Part shown: in pieces, positions 1 through 7,498 of the stretch | Layout: each line of letters opens with the position of its first letter | How positions within the stretch are numbered: the stretch's first letter is position 1 | Source: CAVVTR01 sp963751245 | GTDB lineage: Bacteria > Acidobacteriota > Thermoanaerobaculia > Thermoanaerobaculales > Thermoanaerobaculaceae | Length of the DNA: 64,000 bases | NCBI GenBank assembly: GCA_963751245.1 | Contig: CAVVTR010000004.1 | Coordinates: 124,001-188,000, forward strand | Direction of reading: 5' to 3' | Program-made: the position numbers and the translations under genes | The notes under the pieces: model-generated | Seen by the model: the letters and a program-made list of their open reading frames with translations, nothing else | Database searches by the model: none | What the model was told of the DNA's origin: nothing

Positions 1-691
1 GCGGGGCGTGACGGTCGCGGCGGGAACCCCGTTCGACGGCGGTGTCGTTGCCGTGCACCAGCGCCGGCGCGCCCCGTCCCCAGTGCTCCGCAAGCTCCTC
101 GAGGACGACCTCCCACCCCTCCCCGGCGAGGTCGTACCCCGCCCCCCACAGATGCGCGGTGTCGAGGCACACGCCCACCACCGGGTGCAGGGCCGGCTCG
201 AGGAGGCGGGCGAGCTCGGCGGGCCCGCGGCCGAGCTGGCCCCCCGCCCCCGCCGTGCCCTCCAGCAACAGGGTCGCGGCGTCCCCGCCCGCCCGCCCCA
301 CCGCCTCGGCGAGGGCGTCCCGGCAGCGGGACTCGGCCTCGCGGCGGTCCCCGCTCCCCGCCGAGCCGGGGTGGAGGACCACTCCGGCCAGTCCCAACTT
401 GCCGGCGCGCTGCAGCTCCTCGACGAGGACGTCGACGGACCTGCGGCGCAGCGCGGCGTCGGCGCTGGCCAGGTTGAGCAGGTAGGGCGCGTGCGCGAAG
501 CAGGCGCCGTCCAGGCCGGCGGCGCGGGAGGCGGTGCGGAAGCGCGTCACTTCCCCGCTCCCGGGAGCGGTACCCGCCCAGCGGCCGGGGGGCCTGAGGA
601 AGAGCTGGAGGGAGCGGCACCCCGCCGCCGCGGCGGCGTCGACGGCGCGGTGGGGGCCCCCCGCGGCGGAGAGGTGCGCACCGGTTCGCAT
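1..691 (-). CDS. nfo: Endonuclease IV (AP endonuclease), 3' end cut by window edge
   Basis: Zinc-dependent TIM-barrel endonuclease that nicks DNA 5' to abasic sites in base-excision repair, in the cytoplasm. Only the first 230 residues are inside the window. The N-terminus MRTGAHLSAAGG fits the family GAHxSAAGG start, followed by QLFLRPPGRW, FAHAPYLLNLAS, LHPGS, LLLEGTAG, CLDTAHLWGAGYD and, near the edge, GSRRDRH. The family usually has ENTAG where this protein has EGTAG, so one conserved Asn is replaced. The ATG at 691-689 is the only start that gives the full conserved N-terminus. It is divergent from the PASTA gene with a 29-nt gap, so both promoters must overlap there. Family assignment is secure; the C-terminal third is not visible. 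Confidence 0.9.
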   Translation of the reverse strand, partial: MRTGAHLSAAGGPHRAVDAAAAAGCRSLQLFLRPPGRWAGTAPGSGEVTRFRTASRAAGLDGACFAHAPYLLNLASADAALRRRSVDVLVEELQRAGKLGLAGVVLHPGSAGSGDRREAESRCRDALAEAVGRAGGDAATLLLEGTAGAGGQLGRGPAELARLLEPALHPVVGVCLDTAHLWGAGYDLAGEGWEVVLEELAEHWGRGAPALVHGNDTAVERGSRRDRHAP

Positions 692-702
692 CCCGATGAG
701 TA

Positions 703-711
703 TGCTACCCT
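703..711 (+). promoter_or_regulatory. Extended -10 box, leaderless start of the PASTA operon
   Basis: TGCTACCCT reads as an extended -10 element (TG-n-TACCCT). The hexamer ends 9 nt before the ATG at 721, so transcription would begin within a few bases of the start codon. No Shine-Dalgarno sequence precedes the ATG. This is inference from spacing only. Confidence 0.45.
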
Positions 712-720
712 CGCCGCGTC

Positions 721-1434
721 ATGGGGGTGTGGCGCATCCTGCGCTGGCTGGCTGGTCTGACCGGCGTCGTGGTCGGGGCGGCCTTGGCAGTCTGGTTGGT
801 GCTGTGGGTCAGCCTCCGCTCGTCCTCGGCGCGGGTTCCCGACGTCCGTGGCATGGAGCCGGCACGGGCGGTCGCCACGCTCCAGGAGGCCGGGCTGATC
901 GGCCGCATGCAGGACAGCGTCTTCTCCACCACGGTGCTGCCCGGGCGCGTCGCCGAGCAACGCCCCTCGGCGGGCTACCAGCTCAAGCGCGGCGACACCG
1001 TGCTCGTCTACCCGTCACTGGGACGGGCCGCCGCCAAGGTCCCCGACCTGACCGGCCTTCCCGAATCCGTGGCCGAGGCGGACCTGGACGCGGCCTCCAT
1101 GAGCCTGGGGCTGCACTGCGAGGTGGAGGGCCAGAGCGACGCCGTCGTGGTGCTGGCGCAGAGCCCCGAGGCGGGAACGCTGGTCGCCCCCGGCACCTCC
1201 ATCGCCGTGCTGGTCAACCGGACCCCCGCCCACCGGCGGTACGTGATGCCCGACTTCGTGGGCATGCGCGTGGACGACGCCTCGCGGATCCTGCGGGGCC
1301 TCGGCTTCCGGCTCGCCAACGTCCAGGCGGTCCGCTACCCCGGCGTGACCCCCGGCACGGTCCTGCGCCAAGATCCCTCGGCCGGCGGACCGGTGCTGTC
1401 CGCCGCCGTGGTCGGCCTGTGGGTGAGCCAGTGA
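721..1434 (+). CDS. Membrane-anchored protein with three PASTA domains
   Basis: Short cytoplasmic N-terminus, one membrane helix (about residues 8-31), then three extracytoplasmic PASTA repeats (about 38-100, 106-170 and 176-237), each starting with a VPD- or MPD-type motif (VPDVRG, VPDLTG, MPDFVG). PASTA domains bind peptidoglycan fragments or organise cell-wall proteins; here there is no kinase or transpeptidase domain, so the protein is probably a wall-binding or scaffold factor. It is the first gene of an operon with rpe (GTGA overlap), bamD and a LysM gene, which supports an envelope role. The ATG at 721 directly precedes the hydrophobic helix. The exact partner is unknown. Confidence 0.85.
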   Translation: MGVWRILRWLAGLTGVVVGAALAVWLVLWVSLRSSSARVPDVRGMEPARAVATLQEAGLIGRMQDSVFSTTVLPGRVAEQRPSAGYQLKRGDTVLVYPSLGRAAAKVPDLTGLPESVAEADLDAASMSLGLHCEVEGQSDAVVVLAQSPEAGTLVAPGTSIAVLVNRTPAHRRYVMPDFVGMRVDDASRILRGLGFRLANVQAVRYPGVTPGTVLRQDPSAGGPVLSAAVVGLWVSQ

Positions 1435-2093
1435 AGCGCGTCCTCGTCGCGCCCTCCATTCTCGCCTGCGACCTCGGGCGCATCGCCGAGGAGGTGGCCG
1501 GCATCGAGGCCGCCGGCGCCGACCTGATCCACTTCGACGTCATGGACGGCCACTTCGTGCCAAACCTCTCCTTCGGGCCGCACCACTGCAGGGTCGTGCG
1601 CCAGGTCACGCGTCTCCCCCTGGACGTCCACCTCATGGTGACCAACCCCGACGACTTCGTGGAGCGCTTCGCCGAAGCCGGCGCCGACCGCATCGGCGTG
1701 CACGTCGAGGTCCTGCCCCACCTGCACCGCACCCTGAGCCGCATCCGGGAGCACGGCGCCAGCCCCGGCGTCGTCCTCAACCCGACCACGCCGCTGGCCG
1801 CCCTCGACGAGGCCTGGCCGTTCCTGGACTTCGTCCTGGTCATGACCGTCAACCCCGGCTTCGGAGGCCAGCGCTTCATCGCCGAGATGATCCCCAAGCT
1901 GGAGCGTCTCGACGAGGAGCGCCGCAAGCACCGTCCCGGCGCCGCCATCGCGGTGGACGGCGGCGTCGACGCCGGCAACGCGGCGCTGCTGCGCCGCTGC
2001 GGCGCCGACATCCTGGTGGCGGGCACCTCCATCTTCGGCTCCGACGATCGACGGCGGGCCATCGCGGCCCTCCGTGGCGAGGATCACTCATGA
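1431..2093 (+). CDS. rpe: Ribulose-phosphate 3-epimerase
   Basis: Interconverts ribulose-5-phosphate and xylulose-5-phosphate in the pentose phosphate pathway (cytoplasmic TIM barrel, metal-dependent). Seen: VAPSILACDLG at the N-terminus, HFDVMDGHFVPNLSFGP with the catalytic Asp and metal ligands, DVHLMV, VLVMTVNPGFGGQ, and the phosphate-binding VDGGVDAGN followed by AGTSIFG near the C-terminus. At 220 residues it is full length. The GTG start at 1431 overlaps the PASTA stop (GTGA), and its own stop overlaps bamD by ATGA, so translation is coupled on both sides. The open frame extends much further upstream but only the part from 1431 is homologous to the family. Confidence 0.95.
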   Translation: MKRVLVAPSILACDLGRIAEEVAGIEAAGADLIHFDVMDGHFVPNLSFGPHHCRVVRQVTRLPLDVHLMVTNPDDFVERFAEAGADRIGVHVEVLPHLHRTLSRIREHGASPGVVLNPTTPLAALDEAWPFLDFVLVMTVNPGFGGQRFIAEMIPKLERLDEERRKHRPGAAIAVDGGVDAGNAALLRRCGADILVAGTSIFGSDDRRRAIAALRGEDHS

Positions 2094-2821
2094 GACGAAT
2101 CATCGTTGTGTTGTCCCTCGTGGCGCTCGCGGCCTGCTCCTCGAGCAAGGGAACCGACCAGGCCTTCTTCGACCAGGTGAGCGCCATGTCGAAGCAGGAC
2201 GTGTTCGCGAAGGCCAAGGCCCTCGAGGCCGACAAGGACTGGGAGGAAGCCCGCAAGTACTACTCGTTCCTCTCGGACTCCTTCCCCAACGACCCCCTGG
2301 GCCGCCAGGCCGCCCTCAAGGTCGCGGACACGTTCTTCGAGGAGAAGGCGCGCGACAGCCTCACCGAGGCGCAGCTGCGCTACAAGGACTTCGCGAACCG
2401 CTTCCCCAACGATCCGCAGCGTCCCTACGCGTTGCTCATGGAGGGCAAGTGCAGCTTCCAGCAGGGGCGCGGACCGCTGCGCGACCTCGCCCCGCTCCAC
2501 GAGGCGGCCGCCAGCTTCCAGCAGGTCGTGGACATGTACCCCGACTCGCCGTACACCGCCGAGGCCCGCGAACTCCTCGACAAGTGCAACGGCGACCTCG
2601 CCGAGCACGAGTACCTGGTGGCGCGCTACTACGCCAACGTCCGCGCGTGGGTGGGCGCCCGGCAGCGACTCGAGTACCTGCTCGAGACCTACCCCGGCAC
2701 CGCGGCGGCGAAGCAGGGGCGCGAGATGCTCCCGGAGGTGGAGAAGCACCTCCCGGGATCGTCGTCCCTCCCCGCGGTGAAAGTCGTTCCCAGAGTGGAC
2801 GAGAAACGGAAAAGCCGTTGA
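2090..2821 (+). CDS. bamD: Outer-membrane assembly lipoprotein BamD (YfiO family)
   Basis: Predicted lipoprotein of the beta-barrel assembly machinery, acting on the periplasmic face of the outer membrane. The N-terminus has a basic-hydrophobic signal ending in the lipobox LAAC, which puts the lipidated Cys at residue 16. The rest (243 residues in total) is helical with tetratricopeptide-like repeats (YYSFLSDSFPNDPLG, YKDFANRFPNDPQRPYALLM, VVDMYPDSPYTAEAR, LEYLLETYPGTAAAKQG), the usual BamD layout and length. The ATG overlaps the rpe stop (ATGA). A BamA-like porter is encoded far away at 57595-59148. Other TPR lipoproteins such as CpoB-type are possible but the repeat pattern fits BamD best. 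Confidence 0.88.
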   Translation: MRRIIVVLSLVALAACSSSKGTDQAFFDQVSAMSKQDVFAKAKALEADKDWEEARKYYSFLSDSFPNDPLGRQAALKVADTFFEEKARDSLTEAQLRYKDFANRFPNDPQRPYALLMEGKCSFQQGRGPLRDLAPLHEAAASFQQVVDMYPDSPYTAEARELLDKCNGDLAEHEYLVARYYANVRAWVGARQRLEYLLETYPGTAAAKQGREMLPEVEKHLPGSSSLPAVKVVPRVDEKRKSR

Positions 2822-2846
2822 CGAGGCTGCACGCGTGCATTATGGT
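2818..2846 (+). promoter_or_regulatory. Sigma-70-type promoter for the LysM gene
   Basis: TTGACG (2818-2823), a 17-nt spacer and TATGGT (2841-2846). The -35 box overlaps the bamD stop codon. The predicted transcript would have a leader of about 40 nt with a good Shine-Dalgarno (AAAGGGAG) before the ATG at 2897. Confidence 0.5.
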
Positions 2847-2896
2847 AGGTGTGGTGCAAGCAAACTTTGGGTAACGAGAGTAAAGGGAGTGTCGCC

Positions 2897-4006
2897 ATGG
2901 CTCGCGTGACGCCGGTCGTCTTTGCTCTGGTGGTCTTCGTGGTGGCGGGTGTGGCACAGGGGGTCAATCCCCCGCCGCAACCGCTCCACAAGGTCAACGA
3001 CCACTGGACACCGTACCAGCCGCCAACGGAGTTCGCCCCCGATGCGAACGTCTACATCATCAAGCCGGGTGACACTCTCTGGGACCTCGCCAAGCGCTTT
3101 CTCGGCGATCCCTACCTGTGGCCGCAGATCTGGGAGAAGAACCAGTACATCAAGGATGCCCACTGGATCTATCCGGGCGATCCCCTGGTGATCGGCGTCA
3201 AGAAGGTGGAGACCCCGCCTCCTGCCGAGGCGCCGCCGGCACCGGCTGCCGAGGCGGCTCCCCCGCCTGCCGAGGCCCCGTCCGCGCCCGTCGCGGCCGA
3301 GGAGGGGCCCGGGGGCAAGCTGGTCGCCGTGGGCAGCGAGGACGACGTCTACTGCTTCGGGTACGTGGGTGACGTAGACGCCAGACCCACCCTGACGGTG
3401 GCCTCGGCGGAGCCTGCCAGGTACCAGGACAGCTACAGCGACGGCGACATCGTCTACCTGTCGGGCGGCAGCGCCGACGGCGTCCAGGCCGGGCAGGAGT
3501 ACTTCATCGTCTCGCCGGCGTCCGTGCTGCACCACCCGGCCACCAACGCGGTGCTCGGCCGTGTGATGCGGTACGTAGGTCACCTCCGCGTGCTGTGCAC
3601 CCAGGACCATTCGGCGACGGCCGAGATCCTCTCGTCCTGCGACTCCGTACACCTCGGCGACTGGCTCAAGCCCTACGAGCCCATCCCGATCCCGATGGTT
3701 GTTGTGACGCCGGTCACGGCACGGTGCGCTCTGCCCAACGACAAGCCCAAGGGGTACGTGGTCTACAGCAAGGACGAGATCGAAACCTTCGGCCAGGACC
3801 ACGTGGTGATCATCGACCTCGGCGAGGCCGACCAGGTCACTCCAGGCACCCTGTGCACCATCTACCGCGAGAACGACGTCGCGGGCATGCCGCGGGTCGT
3901 TCTCGGCCAGCTGGCGGTGCTCACCACGGGCGAGCACTGGGCCACCGCGAAGGTCGTCGACTCGGCGTTTCCCATGTCCGTGGGCGATCGCATCGAGGTG
4001 AAGTGA
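2897..4006 (+). CDS. Secreted LysM-domain protein
   Basis: A 369-residue exported protein with a signal peptide (MARVTPVVFALVVFVVAG) and one LysM domain at about 45-100 (YIIKPGDTLWDLAKRF, then LWPQIWEKN and IYPGDPLVI), which binds N-acetylglucosamine-containing wall polymers. An Ala/Pro/Glu-rich linker follows, then a C-terminal region of about 240 residues with repeated beta-rich segments (DIVYLSGG, GQEYFIV, VGHLRVL and later GTLCTIYREN, VGDRIEVK). Such LysM proteins probably act as periplasmic wall-associated scaffolds. The ATG at 2897 is chosen because AAAGGGAG lies 7 nt upstream; an upstream in-frame start at 2849 would place extra residues before the signal peptide. The stop overlaps the next gene. 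Confidence 0.85.
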   Translation: MARVTPVVFALVVFVVAGVAQGVNPPPQPLHKVNDHWTPYQPPTEFAPDANVYIIKPGDTLWDLAKRFLGDPYLWPQIWEKNQYIKDAHWIYPGDPLVIGVKKVETPPPAEAPPAPAAEAAPPPAEAPSAPVAAEEGPGGKLVAVGSEDDVYCFGYVGDVDARPTLTVASAEPARYQDSYSDGDIVYLSGGSADGVQAGQEYFIVSPASVLHHPATNAVLGRVMRYVGHLRVLCTQDHSATAEILSSCDSVHLGDWLKPYEPIPIPMVVVTPVTARCALPNDKPKGYVVYSKDEIETFGQDHVVIIDLGEADQVTPGTLCTIYRENDVAGMPRVVLGQLAVLTTGEHWATAKVVDSAFPMSVGDRIEVK

Positions 4007-4266
4007 TCACGGCCAGCGCCGACGAGTGGCGCGCTTCGCTGACGGAGCTCGGTGAGTCGTTGACTGCCGTCACCGATGCTCTGCTCGACCGGGGCATGTC
4101 CCTGGGCGAGGCCATCGGGATGTTCGAGGCGCGCTACATCCGGGCGGCGCTGGAGCGTCACCGGGGGAACCTCTCCCAGGCCGCGTCGGCGCTCGGCGTG
4201 CACCGCAACACCTTGCGCGGCAAGCTGCGCAAGAGCGCCCAGCCGGCGCGGAGCGGAAGCGACTAG
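4003..4266 (+). CDS. Small Fis-type helix-turn-helix protein
   Basis: 87 residues. The C-terminal half is a Fis-family HTH (HTH_8): FEARYIRAALERHRGNLSQ followed by AASALGVHRNTLRGKLRK, the same fold that ends NtrC-type activators (compare the end of the NtrC protein at 29938-31281). There is no AAA+ or receiver domain, so it should act as a stand-alone DNA-binding or nucoid-type regulator. The GTG start at 4003 overlaps the LysM stop (GTGA), and a lytic transglycosylase follows 3 nt after its stop. Why a DNA-binding protein is coupled to wall genes is unknown; autoregulation of the operon is one possibility. Confidence 0.8.
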   Translation: MITASADEWRASLTELGESLTAVTDALLDRGMSLGEAIGMFEARYIRAALERHRGNLSQAASALGVHRNTLRGKLRKSAQPARSGSD

Positions 4267-4269
4267 CCC

Positions 4270-4872
4270 TTGCTGGGCGGGCGACAACGTGCGGTGCTCC
4301 TGGGCAGCTTCCTGCTCGGGGTCGTGGTGGTGTCGTTGCCCCATCTCGTGAGGATCGGCGCCTCGGCGGCCGTTCTGCCCCAGGGGGCCGCGCTGACCTC
4401 CATGCCCCCGGTGGAGAGCGGCGACCTCAGCATCGACAGCGACCTCTTCAACACCGTGGCCGAGACCGCCATGCGCTACAACCTCGACCCCGCGCTGGTG
4501 ATGGCGGTCATCGAGGTGGAGTCGGGCCGAGACCCAAACGCGGTCTCGTCCAAGGGCGCCGTCGGGCTGATGCAGGTCATGCCCGCGACGGCCGCGATGG
4601 TCGGCTTTCCCGAGGCGGCGGACCCCGCCGCCAACCTGGCGGCCGGTTGCCGGTACCTCTCGGCACTGCTGGACAGCTTCGGGGGGGACGTGGAGCTGGC
4701 GCTGGCGGCCTACAACGCCGGGCCCGGCGCCGTCCGGCACTGGGGCACCATCCCACCGTACCGGGAAACGCGGCAGTTCGTGTCCAGGGTGGCCGAGGCG
4801 TACCGGCGGCTCACCGGATCGGATCTCCTCACGGCGACGTGGGTGGCGGGAGAGCCCCTCGGGCTCTCATGA
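4270..4872 (+). CDS. Lytic transglycosylase, SLT/goose-lysozyme-like
   Basis: Membrane-anchored or exported murein transglycosylase of 200 residues. The N-terminal hydrophobic segment (about 7-25) is followed by an SLT domain from about residue 55: AMRYNLDPALVMAVIEVESG with the catalytic Glu in VIEVES, GAVGLMQVMPATA, NLAAGCRYLSALLDSF, LALAAYNAGPGAV and PYRETRQFV. It cleaves the MurNAc-GlcNAc bond to 1,6-anhydro ends during wall growth. TTG at 4270 is the only start giving the complete membrane segment, 3 nt after the Fis-type gene. Its last 6 nt overlap the convergent tatA gene. Confidence 0.9.
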   Translation: MLGGRQRAVLLGSFLLGVVVVSLPHLVRIGASAAVLPQGAALTSMPPVESGDLSIDSDLFNTVAETAMRYNLDPALVMAVIEVESGRDPNAVSSKGAVGLMQVMPATAAMVGFPEAADPAANLAAGCRYLSALLDSFGGDVELALAAYNAGPGAVRHWGTIPPYRETRQFVSRVAEAYRRLTGSDLLTATWVAGEPLGLS

Positions 4873-5037
4873 GTCCTTGTCGTCCTTCGGCGGCGTGTCG
4901 CCCTTCAAAGAGTTCCTGAAGTTCCGGATCCCCTCTCCGATTCCACGTCCGAGCTGCGGCAGCTTACCGGCACCGAAGATGATGATAACGATGAGAAGGA
5001 TGAGAAGAAGCTCTGGCAGGCCCAGCGAGCCAAACAT
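4867..5037 (-). CDS. tatA: Twin-arginine translocase subunit TatA/TatE
   Basis: Short 56-residue protein with the canonical TatA form: an N-terminal membrane helix (LGLPELLLILLIVIIIFGAG), the hinge GAGKLPQLGRGIGEGIRNFR and a charged tail. TatA oligomers form the pore that exports folded proteins across the inner membrane with TatC (no tatC is in this window). A good Shine-Dalgarno (GGAGGG) precedes the ATG at 5037. It lies downstream of the phosphotransferase gene on the same strand, but a TATAAT box at 5066-5061 suggests its own promoter. Its 3' end overlaps the convergent transglycosylase gene by 6 nt. Confidence 0.92.
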   Translation of the reverse strand: MFGSLGLPELLLILLIVIIIFGAGKLPQLGRGIGEGIRNFRNSLKGDTPPKDDKDS

Positions 5038-5060
5038 GGACGTGTACCCTCCAACTCGCG

Positions 5061-5066
5061 ATTATA
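5061..5066 (-). promoter_or_regulatory. TATAAT -10 box upstream of tatA
   Basis: On the minus strand the sequence CTGTATAATCG gives a perfect TATAAT, overlapping the stop codon of the phosphotransferase gene. It is followed 23 nt later by the tatA start with GGAGGG in between. No clear -35 box was seen. Confidence 0.45.
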
Positions 5067-6012
5067 CAGGCTCGTAGGGGTGGGCGCGCGCGAGCCTGGC
5101 CGCGAGGACGGCGGCGGAGGGGCCCAGCGCCGGCAGCAGAGCCACCAGCCCCGTGCGCACCGGCGCCATCCAGACGGCGTAGCCGTCCCGGCCGGCGGCG
5201 GTGAGGCGGGCGAAGGTCCCCAGGACCTTGAGCCCCCGCTGCGCCGCGCACTCCCGGTAGCGGTCCCGCCAGCCGGCGGGCCACCGCAACCGGGACGCCG
5301 CCGCCACCACCCAGGCCTCCTCGTCCGCGCCGGCGCCGCCCCGCTCCCGGAGCAGCGACACGGCGTCGTAGGTGTCCGGCCCTCCGCGCATGTCCTGGTA
5401 GTCCACCGCCACCATGCCCCGCCGCCCCACCATCAGGTTGTTGGCGTGGAAGTCACGGTGGGTGAGGCGGAACGGATGGTCTCCCAGCCGTCCGGAGAGG
5501 AGATCCAGGAAGGCAGCGGTCTCCGCCGTGGTCCCCCCCGGCCCGCCGAGGTACGCCTCCTCGAAGACGCGGAGCTCGCGCCGGAAGAAGGCCGCGTCGA
5601 ACGGCTGGTTGGGGCAGTCCTCCCAGGGGCATGCCTGGAACGCCTCCAGCACCCCCAAGGCGCCCTCGAGCCCCCGGGGGCCGCCTTCGCCACGGGGGAG
5701 CACCGCCTCGAGGTCCTCCCGCCCGGCGTCCTCGCTCACGACCACGGCACCGTGGATGCCTACCAGGCCCGGGATCGGCAGGTTCCGGGCCAGGCCCCAG
5801 CGCTGCACGCGGACGTGCCTGGCGGTCTCCGCCTCGCTCCCGCGCGGATAGACGGCGGCCACCACCGTGCGGCCGCTCCCGACCCCGACCCGGAAAAACC
5901 TCCGCGACGAGGCGTCCCCGGCGAGGGGCTCGACGCCCTCCACCCTCAGGCCGAGGGAGCGGAGCGCATCCTCCAACGTCGCCCGCACCGCCGCCTCCAC
6001 GGCCGGCGTCAC
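5062..6012 (-). CDS. AmgK-like sugar kinase / aminoglycoside-phosphotransferase-fold protein
   Basis: APH-fold phosphotransferase of about 316 residues, resembling AmgK (anomeric MurNAc/GlcNAc kinase of peptidoglycan recycling, COG3178). Seen: GDASSRRFFRV near the N-terminus in the nucleotide-binding lobe, THRDFHANNLMV with the catalytic Asp, and VDYQDMRGGPDTYDAVSLL with the metal-binding Asp and the AmgK-type QD-(A/M)-R-x-GP-x-TYD signature. Start is taken as GTG 6012, five nt after GGGGAGG; GTG 6018 and an ATG at 6123 are alternatives, but the extra N-terminal part is not family-like. Other APH-fold kinases remain possible because no murU partner is adjacent. Confidence 0.75.
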   Translation of the reverse strand: MTPAVEAAVRATLEDALRSLGLRVEGVEPLAGDASSRRFFRVGVGSGRTVVAAVYPRGSEAETARHVRVQRWGLARNLPIPGLVGIHGAVVVSEDAGREDLEAVLPRGEGGPRGLEGALGVLEAFQACPWEDCPNQPFDAAFFRRELRVFEEAYLGGPGGTTAETAAFLDLLSGRLGDHPFRLTHRDFHANNLMVGRRGMVAVDYQDMRGGPDTYDAVSLLRERGGAGADEEAWVVAAASRLRWPAGWRDRYRECAAQRGLKVLGTFARLTAAGRDGYAVWMAPVRTGLVALLPALGPSAAVLAARLARAHPYEPV

Positions 6013-6141
6013 GGCCACCTCCCCGCAGCCGCTTTCCGGTTCCTCGTGGCTCTCGACACGCTGTGCCCTCCCCCGGTGCCGGCCCGCCGTCGCAGCCAAG
6101 GCTCCGGAACACCGTCGTCGCATCGTACCCCAGGGTAGGAA

Positions 6142-6489
6142 ATGGGCTCACGGGAAGCGGGGTTCTCAGATGACGTGAGACGGAACGGCGCGGAATCGGT
6201 GGCCATCCTGAGCGGCATCGCGGACATCCTGGCGGAGCGTTTCGAGGCAATCCCCGAGCTCCGCGACGGGGTGGCGGCGCTCCAGGGACTGGGGCTCTCG
6301 CTGGTCGTGCGGCTCGAGGCGCAGCCCGGCGAGAAGCCCTTGAGGATCGCGGTGGCCGGAAGGGGCGGCACCGTGCCACAATGGACCCCCGAGGACGAGG
6401 CGCTGCTTCGCGCTCTCGGAATTGCCCATGGAGACGATGCCGGAAAGCCACGACGAGCGTCCAAACCTGGTCGGCACCAGCCGCGCTGA
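6142..6489 (+). CDS. Small hypothetical protein upstream of rlmN
   Basis: 115 residues, not recognised. The central part is plausible protein with alternating helix and strand (SVAILSGIADILAERFEAIP, then GLGLSLVVRLEAQPG, LRIAVAGRGGTVPQW, DEALLRALG). The C-terminal 20 residues are basic and overlap the start of rlmN by about 60 nt in another frame. No Shine-Dalgarno is evident at the ATG at 6142; a GTG at about 6175 is an alternative start. Base composition by codon position looks coding, but confidence is limited because of the overlap. Confidence 0.5.
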   Translation: MGSREAGFSDDVRRNGAESVAILSGIADILAERFEAIPELRDGVAALQGLGLSLVVRLEAQPGEKPLRIAVAGRGGTVPQWTPEDEALLRALGIAHGDDAGKPRRASKPGRHQPR

Positions 6490-7498
6490 GCTCGCGGCCG
6501 TGCTCGCCGGGGTGGACCCGCGCCCGTACCGCGCCACCCAGGTCTACCATTGGATCACCCGCCGTCTCGCCCGCGGCCTGGAGGAGATGACCGACCTCTC
6601 CAAGGACCTCCGGTGGGAGTTGGCGCGGGTGAGCGTGGTGCGCGACCCGGACGTGGTGGAGGTGCGCCGCGGCAGCGACGGGACCGCGAAGTACGCCCTC
6701 GCCAACGCCGACGGCTCCGTGGTCGAGGCGGTCTGCATGCCCATGGCGGGCCGCACCACGCTGTGCCTGTCGTCCCAGACCGGGTGCGCGGTGGGGTGCG
6801 CGTTCTGCGTGACCGGGGCCCTGGGCGCCGGAAGGAACCTGACCGGCGGCGAGATCTTCGGCCAGTACCGGGTCATGGCACGGGAGGAGGGCGTGCTCGG
6901 CACGCCTCTGAACGTGGTGTTCATGGGCATGGGGGAGCCGCTCCTCAACCTCCGGGGTGTCGGCCGCGCCATCGAGCTCCTGGCCGAGACGGTGAGCCCG
7001 AAGCGGGTGACCGTGTCGACCAGCGGCGTCGTCCCCGGCCTGCGCGCGCTGGCGGCGCTGCCCCGCCGGCCCAACCTGGCCGTCTCCCTCAACGCCACTA
7101 CGCAGGAGCAGCGTGCCAGGCTCATGCCGCTGGCGGCCCGTTGGCCCCTGGACGAGCTCCTCGCGGCGCTGCGCGCCTACCCCCTCGAGCGCGGCCGCCG
7201 CATCACCGTGGAGTACGTGCTGATCCGGGGCGAGAACGACACCCTCGAGGACGCCCGGAGGCTGCCCCGGCTCCTGCGCGGACTGCCCGTCAAGGTGAAC
7301 CTCATCCCCCTCAACCCGGACCCGGAGTACCTGCCCGGCCTCGAGACCCCCGACGAGGAGACCATCGACCGCTTCGCCGGGGTGCTCGCGGACGCCCACG
7401 TCAACGTGACCGTCCGCTGGAGCAAGGGTCGTGACCTGGCGGCCGCCTGCGGTCAGCTCCGCGGCCGCGTCACCGGCGTGCGTCCTCCTCGAGCATGA
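6428..7498 (+). CDS. rlmN: 23S rRNA (adenine2503-C2)-methyltransferase RlmN
   Basis: Radical-SAM enzyme that methylates C2 of A2503 in 23S rRNA and A37 of some tRNAs. The [4Fe-4S]-binding motif is C120-AVG-C124-AF-C127 (CX3CX2C). Also seen: QVYHWI near the N-terminus, CLSSQTGC, GGEIFGQY, NVVFMGMGEPLLN, VTVSTSGVVPG, LAVSLNA, YVLIRGEND, VNLIPLNP and a C-terminal CGQL whose Cys would be the methyl-carrying residue. Length (about 356) is normal. ATG 6428 is chosen; TTG 6422 and ATG 6437 are in frame, and no strong Shine-Dalgarno decides. Its 3' end overlaps the convergent pgeF gene by 29 nt. Confidence 0.93.
   Translation: METMPESHDERPNLVGTSRAELAAVLAGVDPRPYRATQVYHWITRRLARGLEEMTDLSKDLRWELARVSVVRDPDVVEVRRGSDGTAKYALANADGSVVEAVCMPMAGRTTLCLSSQTGCAVGCAFCVTGALGAGRNLTGGEIFGQYRVMAREEGVLGTPLNVVFMGMGEPLLNLRGVGRAIELLAETVSPKRVTVSTSGVVPGLRALAALPRRPNLAVSLNATTQEQRARLMPLAARWPLDELLAALRAYPLERGRRITVEYVLIRGENDTLEDARRLPRLLRGLPVKVNLIPLNPDPEYLPGLETPDEETIDRFAGVLADAHVNVTVRWSKGRDLAAACGQLRGRVTGVRPPRA

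Noticed and set aside
2818..2843. -35/-10 pair TTGACG and CATTAT before the LysM gene
   Set aside because: Their spacing is only 14 nt; the TATGGT hexamer 17 nt from the same -35 is a better match.
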